DNA of 64,000 bases from Protonemura montana (lineage: Eukaryota; Arthropoda; Insecta; Plecoptera; Nemouridae), in assembly GCA_947568835.1 (NCBI GenBank), contig OX387612.1, forward strand, positions 10,170,001-10,234,000, in the 5' to 3' direction. A model generated the notes under the pieces. The model saw only the letters and a program-made list of their open reading frames with translations. It had not been told where the DNA came from and did no database searches. Every line of letters begins with the position of its first letter. The stretch's first letter is position 1. The translations under genes and the position numbers were made by a program. Positions 23,801 through 33,931 of the stretch are shown here, in pieces.

Positions 23801-25626
23801 GAACATGTATTCAGTTGGCACTATTTAGGATCATGCACAAACATTGAGTATTGCATGTAGTCTTTTTGGATGAGAGATGAACACATTTTCAGGGGAAAGT
23901 GCTGGTAATTAAAAAAATTTGACAAAAACTATTTGAACTGAAGTTTAAATGCGAAGTGAATACAACTAAATTTCTTACATATTCATGACATGTACTTGCT
24001 ATTTTAGCAAGGGTTAAAGCAGTCCTGATACCTTAATAAACTAGATTTTTACATAGATATCTTGCTTTATCTCTTGGTTATAAACATTTGCAAGCGACGA
24101 AACGATTGGCAATTTAGGAACCGAACGGTTTGGCATGCTGGAAACACCGGTTCTCGTTAGATCACCGAAGTTAAGCAACACTGCACTGGGTCAAGTATTG
24201 GATGGGTGACCATCATACACATGACCAGTTCTGTTCGGGAGAGAGGTTGGAGGGATGAAAGATAGTTCAGCAACTTCATTTCCCTTGCTTATCAACCTCT
24301 CGACAGCATGGATTTGTGGAGGAATTCTGTTGTTCGCGTTGTACCGTCCTTCGGAAGGGACGTTAAGCCGTTGTTCCCCTTGGTGCTATTCTACACGAGT
24401 AGGCTACGTGCCGGTACCGGGTTTCCCCTCCTCCCTTCTAGGCTAGGCTAGGTTCATCATCATCCTCATCATCATTCACTCATTCACCGACGCCATTAGA
24501 CCAGTGCAGCATGGCCAGACGTCAAAACAGTGCGTCGTTAAACAAAACAAATAATAATAATAATTGGGCAATTTTTTTTTTGTTCTTCACTTAGCATTCA
24601 AACCCCAGTTGAAATAGTTTTTGTCAAAACTAGTCTTAAGGTAAGATAAAGTAGACATGAGTCTAAAAACCACAATCCACCATTTTTTAAAAGAAATATT
24701 CATGACTCCAAGAAACGAAGCCAAATTTTAAACATACACCAGTTGAGTTAAAGTTAAGAGTAAGCTAACAGCCCGATTAGTTCCCTAAATCGTCCGCTGG
24801 ATGTCATTGCAGGCGGCGTGTTCGACGAACACTACAACAGCAAGCGCTATGTGATGAGAAACCCGAAGGGCAAGTTCATCTACTACTCGGTAGAGGACGG
24901 CACCTGTTGCCCGCGTTACTGGTTGGGATCGTGGAGACCATTTGGCATGAAGATCGTCAACAATTACAACATCGAGGTCATTCACCTGCAGCGTCCGTTT
25001 CGATGCGACTATTGCTGTTTCCCATGCAGTATGCAGGTAAACTTATAAAATGTCTGTTGTGGATGCGCAAGTGATCGTTGTAATACATTAGATACGGTTT
25101 ATTTGGGGTGTCATTGCTAGTATAGTTTTTGATGGTTAGAAAAACTCAAGAAAATGTCAAAAAGCAGCAGTTACCTACAAGCTATTATGAACTTAGATGA
25201 CTGTGCGGCTGTCAATTTTGACTGATAGTTAAAAATTAATAAATCTTTTTCAGGCAGAATTACCAGTTCGGGGGAAAGATCCCTACCGGTTTCAAACCAA
25301 TATTTCGACAGGTTTTCTGGACGCACCGTTCAAGTTAGAATTGTAGAAATCGAGTATGTTGTAGATAAAGAATAAAACTTATAAGCAACAGGTTTTTTTT
25401 CAAAAATTATTTTTTTCTTTTTCTAAAATTGAATCCCAAAGTTGCCCTTTTCTAGCCAAGTTCAGAAGAGCGCACAAGGCAAACTAAACACATTTTCGAA
25501 AAAAGAATCCTGTTATTCATAAGTTGAATTCTTTATTTATTATTTCTTACTCATATGTCATTTATTTCATACTCAATTTCTATAAATCTAGCTTGAACGG
25601 TGCGGCCAGGAAACATGTTGAAAGAT

Positions 25627-25664
<38 letters not shown>

Positions 25665-28600
25665 TTTCTTGACATTTGCACTCTCATTCCGCGACTTTGT
25701 TCTCCATGAAATTCACGTCGCCGATTAGCGAGCACCAATGTGTTCGTAAGTAACCCACTCGCATTTGGTTGACAGGATGTAATTACTATAATTAAAACTC
25801 GACATTCTCTCAGTGGGGCATTTTAAACATACTGCAGTAAGAAGGAGATTGGGCACTGGGACATGCGCTAAATTCTGTAAATATGACACTAGAGTTTTCA
25901 TTTAAGCTTGCCGCTAATTCATTTGGCCAGACGAGTTCAAATGTATCAGTTTAATTAGAGAAATAATCAATCAGGTATCTAATTGTAATTCACTAGCACT
26001 TTTGTTCCTCATAATTTCCTTGGAAAGCAGAGAACGTTTAGTTGAGCGCTTGCAGATAGAAATTTAAAAAACAAGAAGGTCTTTTTAGAAAAACCCAGCT
26101 CAAATAATTTTTCTAAAAACTTGTGCTTAGGATAAATCAAGTAGACATGAGTCTAAGAACCAAACAAGAAGGTCTGTTCTTTTCAATAAAAGTGGTGCGA
26201 ATTACAGCTGTACAAAGTTAGTGTCAATTAAACAGAAAAATGTTTCCCTTAAAACTTTCATTATTCTACTAGCATGATATATATTGTACTGTACCTTTAT
26301 TTTTCCATAATCACAGGGCTTACATTCGAAGAGTAAAAGGATGTGGACTCGTCAAGATTAAAAATACAATATGATTGCAAATTACAAATAAATTGCAAGA
26401 AACAAAGACAATGCGTAACACTAAAATACTAAGATAGGCGTGTGAAATACTAAAGTGACAGCAGTCACACCTGTGTCCAATCATTCATGACTAATTTAGC
26501 ATGATATAGTATGACTAGCATCATATTACTTGTTCAAAATCTATTTTAACAGCAAGTTTTTTGTTATAACCGTACATTTATAGAAAAAGAAAAAAAAATC
26601 TAATCCTTTTATAATATACTTATGGGCTGCATCAACACAGCAGAGTTAAAACTTACCCTCCCCCCATAAATTTGTGAGTAAAGGTGTTATCACAACGGTG
26701 AAATCCTCCAAAGGTCTCGAATCACCGTCTGTGATTGGCTTATCATCTCTAACTCTGCTTTGTGGGTATGGCTCAGTAAAACGTTTCATATTTTTATCTG
26801 GTAAATCCGGTACTAAAACCTGTTGGCACAACGGTAACGTTTTGTTTTGTGTGTTGGTCGCAGGAGATCCAGATAAGCGGCCCCAAACCGGAAGAGATCA
26901 AGTACGGCACCATCGAGCAGATCTGGAACGGGCCGAAGCCCAAGTTCCGTGTGCTGAATGCCCAGGGTGAACAGGTCTTCTGGATTAAGGGACCGTTCTG
27001 CACCAATGGCTTCTGTAATGATCCCGAGTTCCCGGTAAGGACTTAACTTTCTGGGGTTTCTGGGTTTTCTGGGGCAATGTTTAAAATTGAATGCAAAGGA
27101 AAACGAACTTATTTTAGTACGTTGCTTTGCAAGAACAAAGCATTGCATCTCTAACTTTAATCAGAGATCCAGCGTTGATGTGAAACTTTCTGCTGAGCAA
27201 ACGAGGCCGGCAACAAGTGGTAACAGTAAGTGCCACCCGATGGCGCTTGCTGCTGAGCAAACGAGGCCGGCAACAAGTGGTAACAGTAAGTGCCACCCGA
27301 TGGCGCTTGCTGCTGAGCAAACGAGGCCGGCAACAAGTGGTAACAGTAAGTGCCACCCGATGGCGCTTGCTGCTGAGCAAACGAGGCCGGCAACAAGTGG
27401 TAACGGTAGGTGCCACCCGATGGCGCTTGCTGCTGAGCAAACGAGGCCGGCAAAACGTGGTAACGCTAGGTGCCACCCGATGGCGCTTGCTGCTGAGCAA
27501 ACAAAGCCGGCCACACGTGGTAACGGTAGGTGCCACCCGATGGTGCTTGCGGTCGTCCTCTTAAAAAAATCATTACAGTGAAATAATTGCGACTCAAAAT
27601 ATCGACACATTTTTATCAATCGTTTTACCATAAATACAAAAATATAAACTAAGTTAGATCAGATTAGTGTTCGCTCGCGGCAGTTATTAGTTGTTTTTTA
27701 GATAATTGTACACACTCTAGGTGTCTTGTACGTTTTAAAACATTTCTACGAAAATAAGTGTTTTTTTTTAAGCTTCAATTACTCCACGAGCTTTGAAGTA
27801 AGCTACATTGTACTTTTGCCCCTAAACGCACCCCGCAGAACACTTCACGGCACCTCCACCAGAGAAAATGTTCAGTAGCATCTAAACTTCGAATCTGTTC
27901 TGATGAGCTTTTGTCGCGAAACTGACTCGACTAACAAGCTCCGATCAGCTAAACCTAACAGTAATTAAAAATACAGTAATCGGTTTTTGACCTAACGCTA
28001 TGCTTCGGATTGATAGGTACAGTGCGAATGACAATCACGTTCAATGGAATGCAATTATTTCAGTCAGTGATTAACAGACATATAAATTTATCCGCCATAT
28101 TTGTATTTCATACAGTTTTCATTGTTCCACACTTCCATCAAATATCCATCAAATATCCTTCCACCAAATATCTTGAGAAACATATTTGTTAAATTGGCAA
28201 AAGTTACTTTTTTCTAAAATCACCGTGGCCGTTTTAATAACGCAATGCTAAAGTTTAAGTCTCACTATGCTTGTATAAGGGGATTTCGTTTAGAAAATTG
28301 AACTAAATGCGACATGGCCAATGTTGATTGAAGTCATTGACCAGTTAGAAAGTCACCATGATCGTGAAAACTACCAAGGGCTTATCAAAATATCGTTGTC
28401 TTTACTATGATACTAATTTAAGTGCCTGGTCGTAAATATTGAACAAATCAATACAGCAAATAAAGAATAAAATCCCGGGTTCGTATTCCGGTTCGGTTGC
28501 ACATTTTTTCCAGTCTAGCTTCCTTTCCATTCCTTAGCTTCCTAGAGTAATCACAAACCAAAGACCCTGCAAATAAAATACATTGAAACAATGACACGAT

Positions 28601-29463
28601 TAAATTCCAGATCATGGCTATGGACGAGACGACGCAGGTTGGGAAGATCACCAAGAACTGGCACGATATGGTGAAGGAAGCGTTCCGCGAAGAAGACAAA
28701 CGATTTGGTCTTTGCTTTCCTCAAGATCTGGACAACAGCATGAAAGCTACCCTCCTGGGGGCGCTATTCCTTATCGTGAGTATCACCTGTTTTATATTGA
28801 TTGATTTGTGGTGTTTAACGACGCACTGTTTTGACAACTGACCATGTGGCACTGGTCTAATGGCGTCGGTGAATGAAAGGTTTATGATAAGGATGATGAT
28901 GAACCTAACTTAGCCAAAGTTTTTTTCGTTATTTTCATTTTATTCAAATATTCAATTCCTCTGTTCAAAATGCCTGTTATCTCGCAAGTTTATTCTTCAA
29001 AGCTAGTTTTTATTTATGTCAAAATTATTTAGGAAAATTTTTCCCCTCTCCAATGTTTATCCCAGTTTTGTTGGAAAGATTTCGTGTTTCCTTTCCATAG
29101 ACTTGTATATCGTAACTTCCTGTTCCTGCTTGCTTTCATGTATTTTCCATTACACATTCTTCTTGCAAACTTTTCCTTCGCAACTTTCTTTCAACTTTCG
29201 CCTTTGTTTAAATGTTCCCTTGGTTTTCCCTCTTTCTTTTCTTAGGCTTGGTTAGTTACTTAATCATTTTAATCTTCACTTACTCATTTCTCAGTATCAT
29301 TAGAGATCATTGCCATGGGGTCAGTTATCAAAACAGTGCGTTTTACGTTTGGCGTTTTCAACGCCAATTTTTTTTCTACATGCTACTTTAACTTCCTTTC
29401 GTATTTTTTGTTTGTTTTCAGGACTTCATGTACTTCGAGTCCAATGAAACAGACACCTATTAA
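20835..29463 (+). CDS. Phospholipid scramblase 1 of 2 (PLSCR family), six exons
   Basis: Exons 20835-20871, 22363-22470, 24813-25036, 26864-27034, 28611-28775 and 29422-29463 join in frame to 248 residues. Family marks, in order: GLEWLKELDTIIAHI, KFIYYSVED, a cysteine cluster CDYCCFPC at residues 113-120 (palmitoylation-type), PKFRVLNAQGE, then the Ca-binding and membrane segment FGLCFPQDLD and LLGALFLI/DFMYFE. The proline-rich N-terminus of larger family members is missing; only 12 residues precede the conserved core. Scramblases of this type act at the plasma membrane and elsewhere, moving lipids between leaflets in response to calcium. Exon sizes and phases match the downstream gene except exon 5, which is 7 codons shorter. 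An alternative last exon lies at 30702. Confidence 0.9.
20872..22362. other. Scramblase 1 intron 1
   Basis: AT-rich. Holds a 26-base G run at 21789-21814 and an (AT)n run near 22182-22201. Confidence 0.6.
21789..21814 (+). repeat. Poly(G) run
   Basis: 26 consecutive G after GGTGGGGT. It could form a G-quadruplex and is an error-prone site for sequencing. Confidence 0.9.
23918..24030 (+). mobile_element. Foldback element fragment
   Basis: TTTGACAAAAACTATTTGAACTG through a diverged ACATATTCATGACATGTACT. Left arm only. Confidence 0.5.
24115..24562 (+). mobile_element. Full-length 5S-derived SINE
   Basis: Single-unit copy. The 5S-like head contains GGTTCTCGTTAGATCACCGA, TTAAGCAACACTGCACTGGG and GGATGGGTGACC. 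A GGAGAGAGGTTGGAGGGATG linker follows, then a body with TTCGGAAGGGACGTTAAGCC and the tail AAACAGTGCGTCGTTAAAC plus (AAT)n. It is the best reference copy in the window, in intron 2 of scramblase 1. Confidence 0.9.
24565..24690 (-). mobile_element. Foldback element, right half
   Basis: GTTCTTCACTTAGCATTCAA through AGTAGACATGAGTCTAAAAA, inserted next to the SINE tail. Confidence 0.6.
25627..25663 (+). repeat. (AAT)n microsatellite
   Basis: About twelve AAT units in intron 3 of scramblase 1. Confidence 0.9.
26090..26165 (-). mobile_element. Foldback element fragment
   Basis: AAAACCCAGCTCAAATAATT through AAGTAGACATGAGTCTAAGA. Confidence 0.5.
27180..27555 (+). repeat. 60-bp minisatellite, six units
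   Basis: The unit starts CTGCTGAGCAAACGAGGCCG and ends CCCGATGGCGCTTG. Six units lie in intron 4 of scramblase 1; the last two are more diverged. The period divides by three, so several frames stay open, but nothing else supports translation. A single inverted relative lies at 50679-50745. Confidence 0.9.
27560..28600. other. Rest of scramblase 1 intron 4
   Basis: AT-rich; nothing recognised. Confidence 0.4.
28800..28920 (-). mobile_element. 5S-SINE tail fragment
   Basis: GTGTTTAACGACGCACTGTT through GGCGTCGGTGAATGA and GATGATGAACCTAA, which is the inverted 3' end of the SINE. Confidence 0.7.
29246..29345 (+). mobile_element. Degenerate 5S-SINE tail
   Basis: Diverged tail with TCATTAGAGATCATTGCCAT and TCAAAACAGTGCGTTTTACG. 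Confidence 0.5.
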
Positions 29464-29491
29464 CAGTTTCTGTTTCCAACAAGCCAGCTCC

Positions 29492-29497
29492 AATAAA
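29492..29497 (+). terminator. Poly(A) signal after last exon a, scramblase 1
   Basis: AATAAA 29 bases after the TAA. Confidence 0.6.
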
Positions 29498-30061
29498 AAG
29501 TTTGAAACTATAATTAATTATCATTTCCAGGTATTGTCATCGACACACATTATTGTCGCTATTTGTAGGTTAGATTATAGCACGTTTGCAAAATAAAACA
29601 TAAACCAATCAAAATTATTTCTGCTTTCTTATCTACAAGCTTCTAAAATCCAGCAAACAAAGATTAGGAGCTTTAAACTAAAAGATTCACCTGAATTAAG
29701 TTGCATGTGATTGGATGTCACCATAGCAATCGTTGCAACTTCCACTTAAACTCAGAGTTAAAACATTTTCAGAATCAGGCCTAAGAAATGACTAAAACAC
29801 AATTTAGTCACTTGTTAAAATGTAAAATTAAGTTTGAGAGCATCTTAGAATTTTTCTGTGCCAAAACTTGATTATCGAATAGGTCATGCATTCACAGAGT
29901 AGATGAAAGAAAAAGCAAAAATTCGTGTGCTGTACCTATATGAATGCTTATAGAACATTTTCCAGGTTCTAAACATATAATTTTCACTTATACTTGCCTT
30001 ATACCTTTGTTATAAATATTATCATCGAACTGTTTTATGATACAATAATTGATTGACTTAT

Positions 30062-30662
30062 AAAAAGCGCACTGTAGTGGCACCGGGCCATGTGGCACTA
30101 GTCTAATAGCGTCGGTGAATGAGAGGTTGATGATGAGGATGAACCTTAGCTAGTCTAGAAGGGAGGAGGGGAAACCCGGTGCCGGCACGTAGCCTACTCC
30201 TGTCAAAGAGCTTCAAGAGGACCACCGGCTTAACGTCCCTTCCGAAGGACGGTACAACGCGAACAACAGGATTTCTCCACAAATCCATGCTGTCGAGAGG
30301 TTGATAAGCAAGGCGAATGAAGTTGCTGTACTAACTTTCATCCCTCCAACCTCTCTCCCGAACAGAACTGGTCATGTGTATGATGGTCACCCATCCAATA
30401 CCTGAACCAGCGCAGTGTTGCTTAACTTTTATCCCTCCAACCTCTCCCGAACAGAACTGGTCATGTGTATGATGGTCACCCATCCAATACCTGACCCAGT
30501 GCAGTGTTGCTTAACTTTCATCCCTCCAACCTCTCTCCCGAACAGAACTGGTCATGTGTATGATGGTCACCCATCCAATACCCGATCCAGCGCAGTGTTG
30601 CTTAACTTCAGTGATCTGACGAGGACCAGTGTTTCCAACACGACAAACCGTTCGGTCTAGGT
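30062..30662 (-). mobile_element. 5S-derived SINE with three promoter units
   Basis: Minus-oriented, nearly complete. It runs from an altered tail near 30062, through the body (CGTCCCTTCCGAAGGACGGT), to three promoter units and a head ending near 30660. It lies between the two alternative last exons of scramblase 1. Confidence 0.9.
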
Positions 30663-30701
30663 AGAATAAATATATCTCACGTTAACACCATTGTTTTTCA
30701 G

Positions 30702-30743
30702 AACTTCATGTACTTTGAATCGAACGATTCGGACGCATATTGA
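30702..30743 (+). CDS. Alternative last exon of scramblase gene 1
   Basis: A TTGTTTTTCAG acceptor is followed by codons for NFMYFESNDSDAY and TGA. Length and phase equal those of the exon at 29422-29463 (DFMYFESNETDTY), with two synonymous and several conservative changes. Its own AATAAA lies at 30780. The open frame and acidic, Tyr-ending tail suggest it is used, but it could be a decaying duplicate. Confidence 0.65.
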   Translation, partial: NFMYFESNDSDAY

Positions 30744-30779
30744 ACTTCACATCAACAAAGTCTATCTTTTCGGAGGTGA

Positions 30780-30785
30780 AATAAA
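30780..30785 (+). terminator. Poly(A) signal after last exon b, scramblase 1
   Basis: AATAAA 37 bases after the TGA, independent of the signal at 29492. Confidence 0.6.
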
Positions 30786-30999
30786 CGTCAGGCACCGTTT
30801 CTAGAACTAGCAAACTTAGTAAAAGCCAGTTTTTAAAAGCTCTTGCTATAAAAAAAGAACATAGCTGTGATAGTATATGAAAAGTTGTAGAAGTTTTTTT
30901 AAATATATTCTTTCCGGAAAAAGGAAAGCTTGTTTTCTGCATTTTTGCTAACAACTCTGATTTCTCTGATTTTTCTGGTAGCAAAGCTTGATGGATGTA

Positions 31000-32555
31000 C
31001 AATTTTCAACATAACGACGAACCATAAACCTGATACTAACCACAAGACCAGGCGCGGATTTCCCAAACTATTTCATCATTACGTTTTCAAATGATTAACT
31101 CGGCTATTTTAATTTTATTGCGTACACAGCAGGTGTTATTATATTTTTTAAATTAACCGCTAAAAATTACCAGTAAAGCCAAACAGTAATCGAAAAAAGC
31201 AAATTGTATTTGATTTTAATGACCATTTTACCATCCAAATACCGGATCCAAAAGAGTTGAAAGAGTCCCTACATCATAGAAATGGTTTTAAAACAAATTT
31301 TAACTAATTGTTACATTAGAGAAACAAGAAAATGAATGAAAACATTTTAAAGCAAAATGAAAATAAAAATATAAAGTTGTTTTGTTTTCCATTTTTGCAT
31401 GGCTTTGTAGCAATTGCATTTATTATTTTTGTTGTTTATTTGTAATAATTTCAGCTTAATTGACAAAAAAAAATAGTGTTTTATGAAATTGTTTCCGATT
31501 TTGTTTGAATGTGTAGCTGTATCCGATGTAAATATGATTTAAAATGGTTACTGGACTTTGCCTCGCTAGGGTAGCAGGTTATTTGTTGAAATTATGGACT
31601 CCTCGATTCCATTTTCGATTATATATCTCGATTGGCAATGTTAAATTAAATCTTAATCTAGATTTAGTCAAGTCTGATTTTTTAAAATTAACATTTTGAA
31701 GCATAATTTCGTTTATCCGATAATCAAATTATATTCATTTCATTTGAGTGTTGTTTATCAAAGAATGTTTTCAATGGGTCAATTACGCATCAATACGCAA
31801 CAATTTTGTTCAGAACGCCATCTTGGAGTAGAGTTTTTCAAATCAAGTTTCAGGATCCATCATGATAAGTTCTTTAAGTTAAATAATGAGCTGTAAAAGC
31901 TATCAACTGACATGGTGGTCCACCAATTGATGGGCAATTTTCCGTATTCCTAATAATACCATTAGAAAGTGAACGTTTTTGTGTTATTATGGTGCCAGTT
32001 GTTTTGGTACCATGGCTACTTACGATGGGTGTAACGTTTCTTTTATAGAAAATACATATTATAATAATGAAACATTAAAGTTTTCAGGAAAAAAAAATGT
32101 ATCATCAATAATTTTTTTTTAAATAATTTTAATTTTGAATTAACTTTTTAATGCTTTTCATGCTTTAAATACAAGATTTACCCAAAAATTATCTGTTGTT
32201 TGTGTTTTGATCCTTCTTGTCTTGGTGGCAAGATCATTTTCAGGACGATTAGTTTGCAGAAATGCCTCATATGCTGTATTTTACTAGTATTTTTCGGCTA
32301 CGTCGTGGAAAGAAAACTTGCTTTTATTTTTGTCGAATGTGATCTCAACACATTACTGATTTAAGTGTCTCTTCTTAGTAAAATTCACTTAAATACTTTT
32401 TCTATAATGGAGCGTTCTTGAAGATTTCTTGGAAAACAAAACAAGGTATGCAATTACGGTTAGTGCTGATTTCCCAGGCGGAACGACCAATAGCATGGCT
32501 GGAAACTCGATCGTATTTTCCTCAGTAATTATTGGTAATATGCCTCTCGGTAATT
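31000..32555. other. Intergenic region between the scramblase genes
   Basis: Long AT-rich stretch. Short ORFs look like chance; no repeat of the families described here. Confidence 0.45.
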
Positions 32556-32559
32556 TGAT

Positions 32560-33585
32560 TTGATTGATTAGTTTCTTGTGCTTAACGACGCACTAACGCA
32601 CTAACGATGAACTAAACCTAGAAGGAAGAAGGGGAAATCATGAGCCAGAACGTAGCTTACTCCTGTCGAAGAGCACCAAGGGGACCACCGGCTAAACTTC
32701 CCTTCCGGAGGACGGTACAACGCGAACAACAGGATTACTTCACAAATCCATGCTGTCGAGAAGTTGATAAGCAAGGCGAGTAAAGTTGCTGTACTAACTT
32801 TCATCCCTCCAATCTCTCTCCCGAACGGAACTGGTCATGTGTATGATGATCACCCATCCAATGCCTGACCCAGCGCAGTGTTGCTTAACTTTCTTTCCTC
32901 CAACCTCACTCCCAAACAGAACTGGTCATGTGTATGATGGTCACCCATCCAATACCTGACCCAGCGCAGTGTTGCTTAACTTTCTTTCCTCCAACCTCTC
33001 TCCCGAACAGAACTGGTCATGTGTATGATGGTCACCCATCCAATACCTGACCCAGCACAGTGTTGCTTAACTTTCATCCCTCCAACCTCTCTCCCGAACA
33101 GAACTGGTCATGTGTATGATGGTCACCCATCCAATACCTGACCCAGCGCAGTGTTGCTTAACTTTCATCCCTCCAACCTCTCTCCCGAACAGAACTGATC
33201 ATGTGTATGATGGTCACCCATGCAATACCTGACCCAGCGCAGTGTTGCTAAACTTGCATCCCTCCAATCTCTCTCCCGAACAGAACTGGTCATGTGTATG
33301 ATGGTCACCCATGCAATACCTGACCCAGCGCAGTGTTGCTAAACTTTCATTCCTCCAACCTCTCTCCCGAACAGAACTGGTCATGTGTATGATTATCACC
33401 CATCCAATACCTGACTCAGCGCAGTGTTACTTAACTTTCTTTCATCCAACCTCTCTCCCGAACAGAACTGGTCATGTGTAAGAACTATGATTCAATACCT
33501 GACACAGCGTTTTGTTGCTCAAATTTGGTAATTTCACGAGAACCAGTGTTTCCAACATAACTAACCGTTTCCCCGTGTAGGGAAA
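32560..33585 (-). mobile_element. 5S-derived SINE with eight promoter units
   Basis: Minus-oriented. The tail lies near 32575, the body at 32615-32800, then eight repeats of the 91-92 bp unit, each holding an AACTGGTCATGTG-like linker (first at about 32830, last at about 33468), and the head at 33520-33575. It lies just upstream of scramblase gene 2. Confidence 0.9.
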
Positions 33586-33931
33586 TCTAAATACTTGATC
33601 CATCCAAAAAATCGTTGACTTGAATCGCATTCCTACTTTCATCCAGGTATTTTACTTTGTTAGTTCTGGGAAATATTTGTGAGCATATGTGTCATTTACA
33701 ATTTCGCTGATAAATAATCAAGTAACATTCGATATAACCTTGTTTCCATATGTCCCCTTAAATAATCAACCGATTCCCCGAGCACGTGTGGTGCTTGCTT
33801 TACAACTTAATTGGTTCAGTGATAAGGCAACTAACCTTGATGCACCAAACGAGTACGATTACTTATGTTGTTGGCATTGTTTGCTGTGGCTCAAGACCGC
33901 AACACAGAAAACACATCAACACATCTCTGCA

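Noticed and set aside
24150..24230. A functional 5S rRNA gene
   Set aside because: Only the central part of 5S is present, it is fused to a SINE body, and there is no terminator at the expected distance.
27087..27631. Overlapping repeat-containing ORFs in several frames
   Set aside because: Same cause: a 60-bp unit without stops inside a scramblase intron.
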